DNA from: Siphonodentalium dalli
Lineage: Eukaryota; Mollusca; Scaphopoda; Gadilida; Siphonodentaliidae
Assembly (NCBI GenBank): GCA_032622095.1
Contig: CP136065.1
Span: 208,484,151 to 208,548,150 of the forward strand
DNA length: 64,000 bases
Direction of reading: 5' to 3'
The notes beneath the pieces were generated by a model. It searched no databases and was not told the origin of the DNA. It saw only the letters and a program-made list of their open reading frames with translations. Made by a program: the position numbers and the translations under genes. The first letter of the stretch is position 1; the number at the start of each line of letters is the position of its first letter. Shown piece after piece: positions 22,812 through 33,905 of this stretch.

Positions 22812-24149
22812 ATGAAACCTGATGTAACAGCAAGTCGGCTCCTGTACAAACTAACATCATGTTCGAACCATTGACTACCCAACTCAACAGAGTTTCTCCT
22901 AAAGACGGTCATACCGTGAAATGTAAAGAGAAACATCTCGTGCTGAAACAAAATTTACTTTCAAATGGTTTATTCCCAGTCCCAGTTCGTGTGGAAAACA
23001 TTTCCTGGTAGTCCCTCTGATATATTGTTTTATACCGCCAATCAATATAATTAAAGTCAATTGTTTATTCTCACCACATAAAGAGTACATATATGTATAT
23101 GCACATAGCTAATGGTTGAGTGCACGTATTTACGATATAATATTGAACATTCTGGGAAGAGATACCTATAGAGGATCTCTAATAAATCGCAATTCTATAT
23201 GAAATTTATTAACCGAGTGTATTAAATTCGAATCGAATTAATGGACGAGGTTAATAACTTTCGTATACAATTGCGACGAATTTGAGATCCAATTTATCAC
23301 ATAATCACATTTTAGCAAGGAAAAACGATCTCGAAACGGCTGGGGTAAAAATAATTAATATTGAGTTCCTTATCACAACCAAAGAGGAAGTAAAGACAGC
23401 TTCCAGAACAAGATATAGTCCCATTTTAAATGTCTTCATGTTGACAAAATTCTTCAACCACCCTCATCACCATGTTTATCTTATAGCAACAATAAATAAC
23501 CCAACACAAATTGAATATCATAATTATATTCTAATTAACATAATAATAAAGTTCCGGCATTGACACCGATATAATTGCGCTAAGCTCTTACGTAACTGAG
23601 CGTGCGGGGTCGTACACGTGTGTCTTACTAGAATAATACGAGGCCGTGTTTAGGGGTTAATTATGTGATAAAATAGTTAAGCGGCTATAAAGTGTACGTT
23701 CACACAGCTGGCAAAATTATCTGGCGCATGTTTCATGAACAAAATTATAAATGGCTGCACACTAGCTATAACTTGTAATTACAGAATATGTGTCATAGCA
23801 CGCTTTATCGCTTAAATCAGGTAACGATGATGTGCAACGAGTTGTTTCACGATTGGTTATTGTTATATAATTTAAGGCTAATTTCGTGTAACTGTCAGTT
23901 GTATATTAACTAAGTTCATTGCGCATGCAGTAAACGACAGGGTATGTGTATTTTAACTATAAGCATACAGTTTGTCGTTCACAACCGAACAAATACAACC
24001 TTCTCCGGCGAATTGCCTGTAAAATTGTCAGTGATCATTGCCAACTTGCAAGCATGTGAATGTACATACAAACAGAGCTCTGCAAAAAGAACATTTTTGC
24101 AACCTATATCTTAACGACTGTTACGACACTGTCCCTCATTTTGGACAAC
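22812..24149. other. Spacer, nothing recognised
   Basis: AT-rich. A plus-strand frame at 23282-23563 (93 residues) has no recognisable motif. TACGTTCACACAGCTGGCAA at 23694 resembles one end of the MITE at 54467 but no partner end is visible. No gene called. Confidence 0.4.
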
Positions 24150-25036
24150 GAATTTCAATAGATTATAAAGCAGAGGTTTTCTTATTTGTCTTTGATTGTT
24201 TTCGTTTGATTTGTTTTTGTTATTGCTTTTCATTTTGTTTTGTGTGGGTGAGTGTGAGGGTGCGTGTGTAGGTGTGTGTGTTTTGATATAATTAAATCCC
24301 GTGTACGAATCATCAGTTATATTATTGTATTTCAATTATATATTCAGGGTTCCAAACCTCCAATTAAAACAACAACATAAACATTTAATTTGACATCGTT
24401 TTCAGCATTGTTCTGTTGGACTATAAACATCAAAGACTATCATTGTTTTATTGAATCACTGACTAATAAGTGTCGGTGCCCTTATTAAAACATCGAAATG
24501 ACATAAAATAGAAAATGCAGTAAGTAAGAAGTTCTAAACATGTTACTTTATACACTAGAATCTAAATAAAAAGGAACATATAGATTTCGTAACATATTAG
24601 CCTGGAACCCTGAATACATCTTTAAAGATGCATAATCCGAATATACGCTCCCATATTACTATTTCTTTGGCTTAATGGGTGAAAGGTATTTGATTTGTTT
24701 CGAGTCCAGGAACCCACCCATCAAAGATCAGAGTGATCAGATATCGATTTTTGAAATCTATTATTTTTCACCAACGGTAATTTTTGGCGGACTGGAAAAA
24801 AAAGTCAACGAACCGACGTCTCGTCCCAAATTGCGGATGAAGATGGATAACTATAAAATCAAGTTGCTTTGGTTTTTTAGACATTTGACAATCCGGCAAA
24901 ATTTCGTTGAACAAAATGTTGATAAATAAGGATTTGGGCAATTTTATACTATAGTTGACTGTGGTTAGCATTATTTTTGGGCCATTAATCGATTCTCATA
25001 ACTGAAGCGGCATTTTTAAAAATTTAAAAAGTACCT
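24150..25036. repeat. Duplicated unit, copy 1, with internal insertion
   Basis: 24150-24625 matches 25325-25832 in direct orientation (GATTATAAAGC, GTTCCAAACCTCCAAT, CATCAAAGACT, CTGAATACATCTTTAA). In copy 2 the TIR of a MITE follows directly after CTTTAA. Here 24626-25040 intervenes and ends in a second TTTAA before the same TIR, so it looks like a ~410 bp insertion with a TTTAA duplication. The inserted piece has a frame at 24675-24929 with no family I recognise. Confidence 0.7.
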
Positions 25037-25302
25037 TTAATCCCTTCATGATGGAAGATAAGATGCGCTCGTGCAGCGTTAAAGATCCCATGCCTGTGCT
25101 TTCACTTATATATGCGAGTCTCGTACATGGAGAATATATATAATAGAATGCACTGGCTTGCAGGTCAGGGAAAATATTGTTAGGCCAATGTATTCTCGTA
25201 TATATGCGAGGCTCCATAGTGCAGACTCGCATATATAAGAAATTACATTGGCACAGGGTTTTCGCTAACAATTTCAGGCAGCTCCAGTCATGGAATGGTA
25301 AA
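25037..25302. mobile_element. piggyBac-type MITE, TIR subfamily 3, copy 1
   Basis: Left end TTAATCCCTTCATGATGG, right end CCAGTCATGGAATGGTAAA, roughly inverted copies. The TTAA at the right has decayed. Two hairpins of the shared core lie inside, the second (about 25183-25252) well preserved, the first (about 25087-25158) worn. Confidence 0.75.
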
Positions 25303-25324
25303 TTTTCACCTTAGATAACGATGC

Positions 25325-25827
25325 AATATTCAGTAGATTATAAAGCTGATATTTGATTATTTTTGTTTGACTGTTTTTGTTTGATTTGTTTTTTTGTTTT
25401 GTTTTTTTATTTTCCTTTTGATTTTTGTGTATGCGTGTGTGTCTAGTTGTGTGTGTGATTTAAAATATATATATAATTAAATCCCCGAGCATGCAACATT
25501 ATCAGTTATATTATTGTATTTTAATTATATACATGTATTCAGAGTTCCAAACCTCCAATCACAACAATATAAATATTTAATTTAACATTGTTTTCAGCTC
25601 TGTTTTGTTAACAAAGCATACAAACTGGACTCTAAATATCAAAGACTTTCATTTTTTTATTGAAGCTCTAACTATATAAGTGTTAGTGTCCTTGTTAAAA
25701 CCTCGAAATGACTTGAAATAGAGAATTCAACAAGTAAGAGGTCCAAGCCTTAGTTTATGCACTATAATCTAAATAGAAAGTAAAATATAGATTGCGTAAA
25801 AAAACATTTGGAACGCTGAATACATCT
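25325..25827. repeat. Duplicated unit, copy 2
   Basis: Direct copy of 24150-24625. The sequence after each MITE is also shared (TTAGATAACGATGCAATATT at 25313 and TAAGATAACGATCCAATATT at 26096), so the duplicated unit includes the MITE. Confidence 0.85.
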
Positions 25828-26085
25828 TTAACCCTTTCATGACGGAAGATGCGCTGGCGCTGCAATAAAGTGCACGTGCCTGTGCATTATCTTATATCTG
25901 CGAGTATCCCATAGGGAACCAAGCATAAGAGAATGCACTGACTCAAAAGGTCAAGGTAAATATTGTTAGGCCAATTTATTGTCTAATATACGCGAGGCTC
26001 CATGTGGGAGACTCGCATGTATAAAGGAATGCGTTGGCACAGGGTATTCGCAACATTTAGGAAGATCCAGTCATGGAAGGGTCAA
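25828..26085. mobile_element. piggyBac-type MITE, TIR subfamily 3, copy 2
   Basis: Left end TTAACCCTTTCATGACGG, right end CCAGTCATGGAAGGGTCAA (TTAA decayed to TCAA). Two worn copies of the core hairpin lie inside (about 25873-25945, 25971-26040). Same position in the duplicated unit as the MITE at 25037. Confidence 0.8.
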
Positions 26086-27647
26086 ATTATCACTTAAGAT
26101 AACGATCCAATATTGAATTGTTTGCCAACTATAAGTTCATGCCTGTCTGACTACAAATCGCATTGTGACTCGGCTGTACCATGTATGTCTCGCTATACTA
26201 GAGAGGTTTCGCAAATGCACAGAGTAATAGTTTATAAATACTGATACATCACAACTTCATGCCAATTTTTCTATAACATTCGAAGAATTTAAGCCTAGTT
26301 TTTATTATTTGAGCGATGTTGACTATAATCCATAATCCCATATCTAGAAATATGTTAGGGCGCCAATAATAATTATGGAAACCCAATACCGCTGAGCATG
26401 CCAGAGCCAAAGTTCCTTACTTCAGAAAATTGGACGCGTTGGATTAACTCTCATGTGACTGACCAATCATGTGATATGTAATACCATTCCATATTTGTCT
26501 GAGAAATGTCACGGCATTGAAACCTAATTTACATGTATGTCCAGCTGTTAATTAATAATACTAATGATTTTTGCGAAACCTATCTGCTAGGTAGCAGGGC
26601 TGCGACAGAGGGTTGCAGTCCAAAGTTCAGACTGAAAATATAAAACATGTTGCTTGAGATTGTTGTGATTTAAATTTTTCAATAAATATTTTGTGTGAAG
26701 CATGTGTTAAACATTTACCCTAGAAATGACATGGCCGTCAGTGGGGAAATTTTAAATTATATGAGAAGTGGGTGCTTATGTTAGGAATGTTTTGTGCAAC
26801 AATTCGAAAGTTCCTACCCAATGTGAGGCACCGATGTGAATGGGATTTGCAAATGTATTCCGTTTCAAGCTGGGCACAGTTGGAATTCGAAATATGGAGA
26901 ATCTCCCACTGAAACTCCCCAGGTGCGTCCTTGATAATGAGGTTTCCAATATATACAGATACAATTATAGCTTAGAATTAGGTTGGTTATCTTTGTCAAC
27001 GAAACAACCACGAAACAACCACATCTCGACCAAATTACTCAGTTGATGATTGAATGATGATTATATGAATGTCTCAGAAAGAACAGTATGTAAATCGATT
27101 AAAAGGTCTAATCAATTAGAAAAGAGCGAGAATGTGTGTCAACACATACATAATAAATCAACAGGTTTCTTAATTGTTTAATAAACTTGTCTCTATACAA
27201 CCAGTCCATTCTATTACGGTATTTAATTTTGGTCAATCCCTTTCCGATCCCTCGATCACAGACACGCTTTGTGAATCGTTTAGCTACCCGGATATCCATC
27301 TATCGTTATTCGGACTAAGTTTGTAATAAGAAATCATACAGGGCGAAATGATACGATACGCGTGGACCAACTCTTTGTCATAATCATATTGCTTTGACAC
27401 ACCTTCTCGCTCTTTTCCAATTCAGTACACCTTTTAATCGAGTGACATATTGTTCTTTCTGCGGCATTAATAGAATCATTCTTTAAACCGAATCATTTGG
27501 TCGATAATATTAATATAATTTTTCTGCAATGCGGGTGAAATGTATACCTGGATGAATTAATCATGGATAAAAACAAACCACTTCGAAGGATGCGTAACAA
27601 CGGTTCATTTTATTGCAGTGGTGTCTCCTTTATATCATATTTCTAGA
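26086..27647. other. Spacer, nothing recognised
   Basis: No convincing gene. Inverted text AGAACAATATG-type around 27080-27130 and 27415-27470 (CTTTTAATCGAGTGACATAT, GAAAGAACAGTATGTAAATC) pairs across ~330 bp and may be a small inverted-repeat element. Confidence 0.4.
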
Positions 27648-27654
27648 TCAAATA

Positions 27655-28685
27655 TCTGGTATACCTTCATACATTTGCAAGTTTGAACGGCAAATATTTG
27701 GCTCAGAACTTGTTATCTGAGGCAGACTTATTAAACGATACGTAATATCTGGCTTAAAACTACTTATCTGAGGCAGACTTATTAAACGATATTTAATATC
27801 TGGCTTAAAACTACTTATCTGAGGCAGACTTATTAAACGATACGTAATATATGGCTTAAAACTACTTATCTGAGGCAGACGTATTAATCGATATGTACTA
27901 TCTGGCTTAAACCTACTTATCTGAGGCAGACGTATTAATCGATATGTAATAGCTGGCTTAAAACTACTTATCTGATGCAGACTTATTAAACGATACGTAA
28001 TATCTGACTTAAAACTACTTATCTGAGGCAGACGTATTAGACGATACGTAATATCTGGCTTAAAACTACTTATCTGAGGCAGACTTATTAAACGATGCGT
28101 AATATCTGGCATAAAACTACTTATCTGAGGCAGACGTATTAATCGATATGTAATATCTGGCTTAAAACTACTTATCTGAGGCAGACGTATTAATCGATAT
28201 GTAATATCTGGCTTAAAACTACTTATATGGGGCAGACGTATTAATCGATAGGTAATATTTGGCTTATCTACTTATCTGGTGCAGACGTGTTAAACGATAT
28301 GTAATTTCTGGCTTATCTACTTATCTGGGGCAGACGTGTTAAACGATATGTAATATCTGGCTTATCTACTTATCTGGGGCAGACGTGTTAAACGATATGT
28401 AATATCTGGCTTAAGACTACTTATATTGGGCAGACGTATTAATCGATAGGTAATATTTGGCTTATCTACTTATCTGGGGCAGACGTGTTAAACGATATGT
28501 AATATCTGGCTTATCTACTTATCTGGGGCAGACGTGTTAAACGATATGTAATATCTGGCTTATCTACTTATCTGGTGCAGACGTATTAAACGATACGTAA
28601 TATCTGTATTAAACAAAACTCATGTTTAGTTTAAGGGGTATACCTTCATACATTGGCAAGTTTAAACGGCATCTTTTGCACGCAT
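27655..28685. repeat. 49-51 bp minisatellite bracketed by a duplicated flank
   Basis: About 18 copies of a unit read as TTATCTGAGGCAGACTTATT plus AAACGATACGTAATATCTGG plus CTTAAAACTAC (51 bp). Later copies (after about 28260) are 49 bp with CTTATCTACTTATCTGGGG. The array is bracketed by GTATACCTTCATACATT at 27660 and 28638. The 51-bp copies are a multiple of three, so a minus-strand frame (27648-28112) stays open as a 17-residue repeat. I judge it non-coding because the 49-bp copies break the frame and no start or splice context supports it. Confidence 0.9.
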
Positions 28686-28883
28686 TTTCTTATAGAAAAT
28701 CCTATGGAGCCAGAATATGAACGGCAACATGCATATAAAAATCATATTTACCAAAGCTGACGACATGCGAAATAAAACTACGATACTTCCAGATGTAACG
28801 TTGGTACTAATAACACATTGCTTTAAAATATCTATAATATGACCATACGCTAGCGTAATTAACAAACCACAGGTAAAACACAT
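28662..28883 (-). CDS. Possible C-terminal membrane-protein exon (weak)
   Basis: A 73-residue minus-strand frame contains two hydrophobic stretches, roughly LLITLAYGHIID and LVNMIFICMLPFIFWL, followed by the basic tail RIFYKKMR and a stop. This is the look of the last membrane segments of a multi-pass transporter or receptor. TTACGCTAG at about 28852 could be an acceptor. No family motif fixes the identity. Random frames of this length are common in AT-rich DNA, so the call is speculative. Its stop lies within the flank duplicated on both sides of the minisatellite. Confidence 0.2.
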   Translation of the reverse strand: MCFTCGLLITLAYGHIIDILKQCVISTNVTSGSIVVLFRMSSALVNMIFICMLPFIFWLHRIFYKKMRAKDAV

Positions 28884-30584
28884 GCATAAGGATATGATAT
28901 ATCTGTCTTGTTAATCCTAAAAATAACTTCATAGATACATATTCCTATCAAATAAGATTATCTTAGGCCTTATATCGTGGTGTGATTACGATATATAACA
29001 CTCCATAATGCAAACGGGTTCATCGACAGAGTGTGTTCTATAGCAATTTCGTGTATAAATTAGGTCAATCATATCATACATCAAGGCATGTGAGAAATCA
29101 GAGATTCACAATGCAAACAGACTACGAGCTCACCGACTCAGATTTAAAAACTAAATAAGACACTTTTAAAAGCCATTCCTTTTTAACAAATTGTTATAGA
29201 ATATAAACTACCAAGATCAAACTGAAAGTATTCAAAAGTCAAGACTGTTTGTTGTTGTCGAGAGGAGGTATTTTACTGAAATTAACCATTATACTATTGA
29301 CGCTGAATGTTTGCGAAATCCGAGTGAGATGCGTACTATACTAAGCAGCTTGTCGATTTCATCATGTCCATTTCATTCATAAAAATGTCATCATGTCGAT
29401 ATCAACGAAACTCGACGAGCAACGACATCATGTAGCTTTCACCATCGACCGAATTTAAGATAACCTGAATGTATCTTCTGCTTTGTTCATAAGTATGTGT
29501 TTCCTGTCGATTCATGAAAATAGAAGGATATCTGAGGATTGTCTGATTCACGTATGTACTCGGTAATATTATAATTTAAACGCGATATAATAACGTTTGT
29601 TTACATCACGAATTTCGATTTCGATTCCAGTATTGTCCCCAGCCCAGCCAGAGTGATTGAGATTTTCCCATTGCACGCGACATTTATATTTTAGGCCACT
29701 CCATTGCAAATATTTGACAGTCATTAATTATGTTCTCAATAAAATGTAAACCGCGGCTATGAATGAACTTCACTGTGCATAATTCCGATAGTAACTCCCC
29801 TCAATTTGGAACGCCGGCCATTGAAAGACGCACATGTTTATTTCAGATTACGACATTAATGCTTTAAGCCCACCGATCTACTGTGCGACAAAAGCGGTCG
29901 CAAAAATTCAAAACAGCAGTGTCCTATTAGATAATAATTGGCGACGTCACAAAATCAGATATAGTCTATATACGACCAAAGCGTCCGGCTTTGGTTCGTT
30001 ATGATTTATCCTTGCCAGATAATTGCATGCAATTTACAGGCAAATTTCGATAGCATCACTACTACAGGAACTACATAGTTGTTACTGCTCGTATAGTTAT
30101 ATGTGGTACATTTGTATTTTAAAAAGCATTTGTGAATTCGGTTTTTAGCACATTGTAGATTTCTATGGAGAAATGCCTGCAAAACATGCCTGCCAAATTT
30201 GAGAGTGTATGAACGTAACCTGAGGTTATGAAGTTTTTGGGAGGATTAAAAGTCGAACTGCGAACCGGAGGCCGAGTCCGGTAAATGGTGTAGTTGGGAA
30301 TTTCAATTTTGTTTATTGTCGTTAATATTATGTCAATAATATTGATTTTTGGTTTGTGATAAAAGACATGAAAAAGATAATTTGTAATTGTTATTTTTCA
30401 ACTTTTATCGACATTTTTCGTTCTGCAGCCCATTGGGGGGTTGTGGTCGGAGACGGCCGTGTCGGTCGCCTGTTCTGAATTGTTATTGTTATTTTAATGG
30501 AATTCTGAGTTGGTCATTCGCAAAACCAATATATTTTACATTCTATAATTACAATCATGGGTATATAATATAGGCCGTGGCAAG
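28884..30584. other. Spacer, nothing recognised
   Basis: AT-rich, no exon or RNA recognised. GATTAAAAGTCGAACTGCG plus GAGGCCGAGTCCGGT (30244-30282) is a dispersed repeat also found at 49948 and 50108. Confidence 0.4.
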
Positions 30585-30715
30585 AGTACTGTATACGGCA
30601 CTTTAGCCGAACTGTTAAAGTACCGTATATATACGGCACTTTAGCCAAACTCTATTCAAACTGCTAAAGTACCGTATACGGCACTTTAGCAGTTTGACTA
30701 TAGAGCACCGTAGGC
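30585..30715. repeat. Cluster of TAAAGTACCGTATACGGCAC palindromes
   Basis: Four inverted copies of a GTACCGTATACGGCACTTTAG motif lie between 30587 and 30715, with CAAACTGCTAAAG at 30658 and its complement at 30686. The block folds into nested hairpins. A half copy (CTACGGTACTTTAGC) stands at 31105, next to the truncated MITE. Confidence 0.7.
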
Positions 30716-31118
30716 CTATATTTTGATTCACATGGCACGCGATTATACAGACATATTTGTGTTTTGAATAATGATTCTTTATTTCGTATATGAACGTGAT
30801 GGTCTGGACAGCCCTTGAGTCATGCACAAATCGTTTTGTAATGGTATTTCGTCTTTATAGTCTCATTCGAGTCCATAATTTACAGTGATACTATAACCAG
30901 CCACGTGATTTGGATTTTGGAAATGGATCATCCTACGTGGATTCAAATCCCCAATTATTTCGTGTTATCTGAAAGCGCTCGAATTGCATTGAGCATACAT
31001 GTGCCCATGGAACCGGCGTTGAATAATTCAGCGCTCGGGCTCTACTATTGTGACGAGCACGCACATTTTACGTGACACATGATGTCATGCAAACAGAGAA
31101 TAGATCTACGGTACTTTA

Positions 31119-31403
31119 GCATATATAAGAGAATGCATTGGCTTAACGCATATTAAAAATGATAAAATTGACAAAGAATGTAGAAAAATATTATAAAAAA
31201 TGTTTTAAAATGTAAGAAAAAATTATAAAATTGTTAAAGAATGTAAGAAAAAATGGTAAAAAGTGTTAAAAAAGATTTTTTTTTAGGCCAATGCATTCTC
31301 TTATATATGCAAGGCGACCTATGGTCGACTCTCATATATAAGATAATGAATTGGCACAGGGCATAACTGTAACCATCACAATGTGGTCAATGAACCGGTT
31401 CCA
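31119..31403. mobile_element. piggyBac-type MITE, subfamily 1, truncated
   Basis: Matches 22425-22708 and 48620-48890: starts inside the right arm of the first core hairpin (CATATATAAGAGAATGCATT), keeps the AT-rich centre and the second hairpin (about 31290-31353), and stops at GAACCGGTTCCA. Both TTAA ends are missing. Confidence 0.85.
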
Positions 31404-31493
31404 CTCTAGCCAGTCGGTATAATATATTATCTTGAGCGGTTACCATTTCTGACATTGGTTTTCTTGTAATTATATGCAGTCCATTGAAATTCT

Positions 31494-31575
31494 CCGAGAC
31501 ACCAATGTTTGTTTGGGAAATAAAACAAACACGACTTACATAGGAAGTCCCCAGATGGCACAGCGAATTTTATTG
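31494..31575. repeat. ~80 bp dispersed repeat, copy 1
   Basis: TCTCCGAGACACCAATGTTT through AGGAAGTCCCCAGATGGCAC. A near-identical copy is at 33830-33903. No function seen. Confidence 0.8.
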
Positions 31576-31724
31576 TGCTCGAGAAAAGTACAAGTAAAGT
31601 CGTTTTGTTCATCCGACTGCGGATAGTGGCAACATGCATAATTATACATGTATATAGTCTCTACCAGCACCACTGACCCACTGCATAACTGATGCACATG
31701 GCATGTATATATTAACATACAACA

Positions 31725-32545
31725 CCATTCAGCAATACTGCTGAAAACAATCGATAGCATCAGGCCACAGGCCACAGGCATACGCCACACACAGCTATCA
31801 TAGCAATACCGCTTATACTGGGTACACACCCTGAAATTTCAAGCACATCATCAAGCATGCAAATAAGGGATATTAGATCCTTCCAAGATCCAGACGTATA
31901 TATGCAGCAATACTGATGAATACACAGCGACAGCTTCAGGCATACGGCACAAACATATATCATACATCGATACCGCTTATACTGGGTACACACCCTGCTA
32001 TTACAATAACACCAAGCATATGTGGGATATTAGATCCTTCAAAGATCCAGACGTCTGCAGCAACATTCAGCAATACTGCTGAAAACACAGGCAGCTTCAG
32101 GTAAACGCCACAAACAGATATCATAGCGATAACGCACACACTTGGTAAACACCCTGCTATTCCAAGCACGCCATGAATCATATATGGGATATTAGATCGT
32201 TCCAAGATCCAGAATTAAGCAGCAACATTTAGCAATAATGCTGAAAACACATCGACAGCTTCAGGCATACGCCACAAACAGCTATCATGTCGATAGCGCT
32301 ATACTGGTAACACACCCTGCAATTCCAAGCAGCATATATGGGATATTAGATCCTTCCAAGATCCAGACGTATGCAGCAATTTCCAGCAATACTGCTGAAA
32401 ACACATCGACAGCTTCAGGCATACGCCACAAACATATATCATAGCGATACCGCTTTCATCGCGTACACAACCTGCAATTTCAGACACAAGCATATATGGG
32501 ATATTAGATCCTTCCAAGCTCCAGACGGCACTTAACGATATCCGA
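31725..32545. repeat. ~160 bp tandem array, five copies
   Basis: Copies start at about 31732, 31908, 32068, 32231 and 32386 with AGCAATACTGCTGAAAACAC, giving periods of 155-176 bp. Each contains ACAGCTTCAGGCATACGCC, ATCATAGCGATACCGC, ACACACCCTGC and GGATATTAGATCCTTCC. Read on the minus strand each unit contains GTGTTTTCAG, a fair splice-acceptor look-alike. Tandem ~160 bp cores are known from bivalve pearl-type elements, but I see no other evidence linking this array to them. Confidence 0.9.
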
Positions 32546-32811
32546 ATATGAATAACTATATAACACATCTCGTGAGCACACAAGCTTTGTTGGTCGATAC
32601 CGACGAAGCAGATTCCATCTGGACAAGAGCACACTCGAACCGAAATTTCCAGATCCAGGCTTAAATTACCAGCATCGTAGCCCTGACACCAATTAAGGCA
32701 GAACGCACTCGAATTAATTGATCGTGGAAATTCACTGCCTGTATATATACAGATATACGCTACAGCCAATGCTGCAATCGACACTGAAACTAGAAAAGAA
32801 AGAAAGAACAT
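32546..32811 (-). CDS. Possible Cys-rich secreted exon (weak)
   Basis: On the minus strand a frame opens MFFLSFLVSVSIAALAVAY, which looks like a signal peptide or membrane anchor, followed by about 60 residues with seven Cys (FCLNWCQG... VRVCSCPDGICF ... LCAHEMC). Alternatively, TTCTTTCTTTTCTAG just upstream of VSVS (about 32790) is a strong acceptor, which would make this an internal exon and the ATG irrelevant. The frame then runs straight into the ~160 bp tandem array, where its end is not credible. No family recognised. Confidence 0.3.
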
Positions 32812-33620
32812 TCAATATATATGCATATCTATATAATCTGTAGCGAATTGTACTCTAGGGGTATATAGAAACTACAGTTTTATTTCTCTTTTAATGGGAA
32901 GACCGTTAATCAAGAATGGAATGGGGTTCATTGTTACCATTGAAGCGCTAAGCGATGGAACTCCATAATTGTGAATAACTTGGAGTCATTTATAAGCCCA
33001 AAACTTGTTATGTGTGGTGAACTAAATGTAGTCAAGACTAATTATACTTGTTGTGCAAGAATGAAAAATAAAAAAAGGGAACTATGTGTCATTTAATATA
33101 GATCAACTTATACCTTAACTTAAGATAAGACAAAAAAAAAATGCAGTCAAATTGTGACCTATTCCCCAGTAGTGTCACAAGTCCAAGTCGAAACTTGTAC
33201 TATGACCCCACTCGGAATAAGTTAAGATTATTTTATAAATATAAATAGCGGATTTAGAAATGTAGGTTCGGTTCAATCTATTAATAACAGAGAATACAAG
33301 GAGACAATGACTCCATATGAGTGGTCATTGCTTCAAATGCTTGCTTCAGTGAACCTGAACAAATTCACATTTCTTATCGAAATAGCAATGTATCGCTCGA
33401 CATGAATGCACATCATATATAGCCTGCATAGATAATCTGCATGAAAAGATTCTCACATAGTATGTCATGCAATACCCGAAGATTGTCTGACTAACTTAAC
33501 GTCGTACTGAAATATATATATATTGGCAAAATCGCGGTGATGCGTAGAAACCAAATTGCTTGCAAAAGACTTAGTTCCAATACACATATACGTGCAATGA
33601 TAAGCTTAGAAATGCTTAAA
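32812..33620. other. Spacer, nothing recognised
   Basis: AT-rich sequence, no gene or named repeat recognised. Confidence 0.35.
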
Positions 33621-33627
33621 TAAATAA

Positions 33628-33819
33628 CCGCTCGCTGCGACTCTCCAGGTGCGAATGACCCTAGTTCAGTCAGCACGGATTGACATTACCTCACACAATC
33701 CGTGCTGAGTACTCTTCTACGCGCACCCGTGCGCTAGAAGCCAACAGCTTGATTGCCAAATCAATCATTAATCCCTCTGAGAAATCAGTTCCATTCTAAT
33801 TCGTTCCTCAAACGAATAG
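33628..33819. repeat. Hairpin-rich ~200 bp repeat, copy A (intact)
   Basis: Starts near ACCGCTCGCTGCGACTCTCC and ends near CAAACGAATAGAACT. Contains a 12-bp perfect stem CAGCACGGATTG / CAATCCGTGCTG (33671-33712), GCGCACCCGTGCGC, and a terminal hairpin AGTTCCATTC ... GAATAGAACT. Copy B is split by the transposon at 42229-48022. The uninterrupted TCTAATTCG here is the empty site for that insertion. The nature of the repeat (SINE-like or MITE-like) is unclear. Confidence 0.9.
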
Positions 33820-33827
33820 AACTGTAT

Positions 33828-33905
33828 TTCTCCGAGACCCCAATGTTTGTTTGGGAAATAAAACAAACACGACTTACATAGGAAGTCCCCAGAGGGCACA
33901 GCGAA
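33828..33905. repeat. ~80 bp dispersed repeat, copy 2
   Basis: Copy of 31494-31575 with two visible substitutions, directly next to hairpin repeat A. Confidence 0.8.

Noticed and set aside
27648-28112. 154-codon minus-strand frame with a 17-residue repeat
   Set aside because: Open only because the unit is 51 bp. The 49-bp copies destroy the frame and no promoter or splice sites support it.
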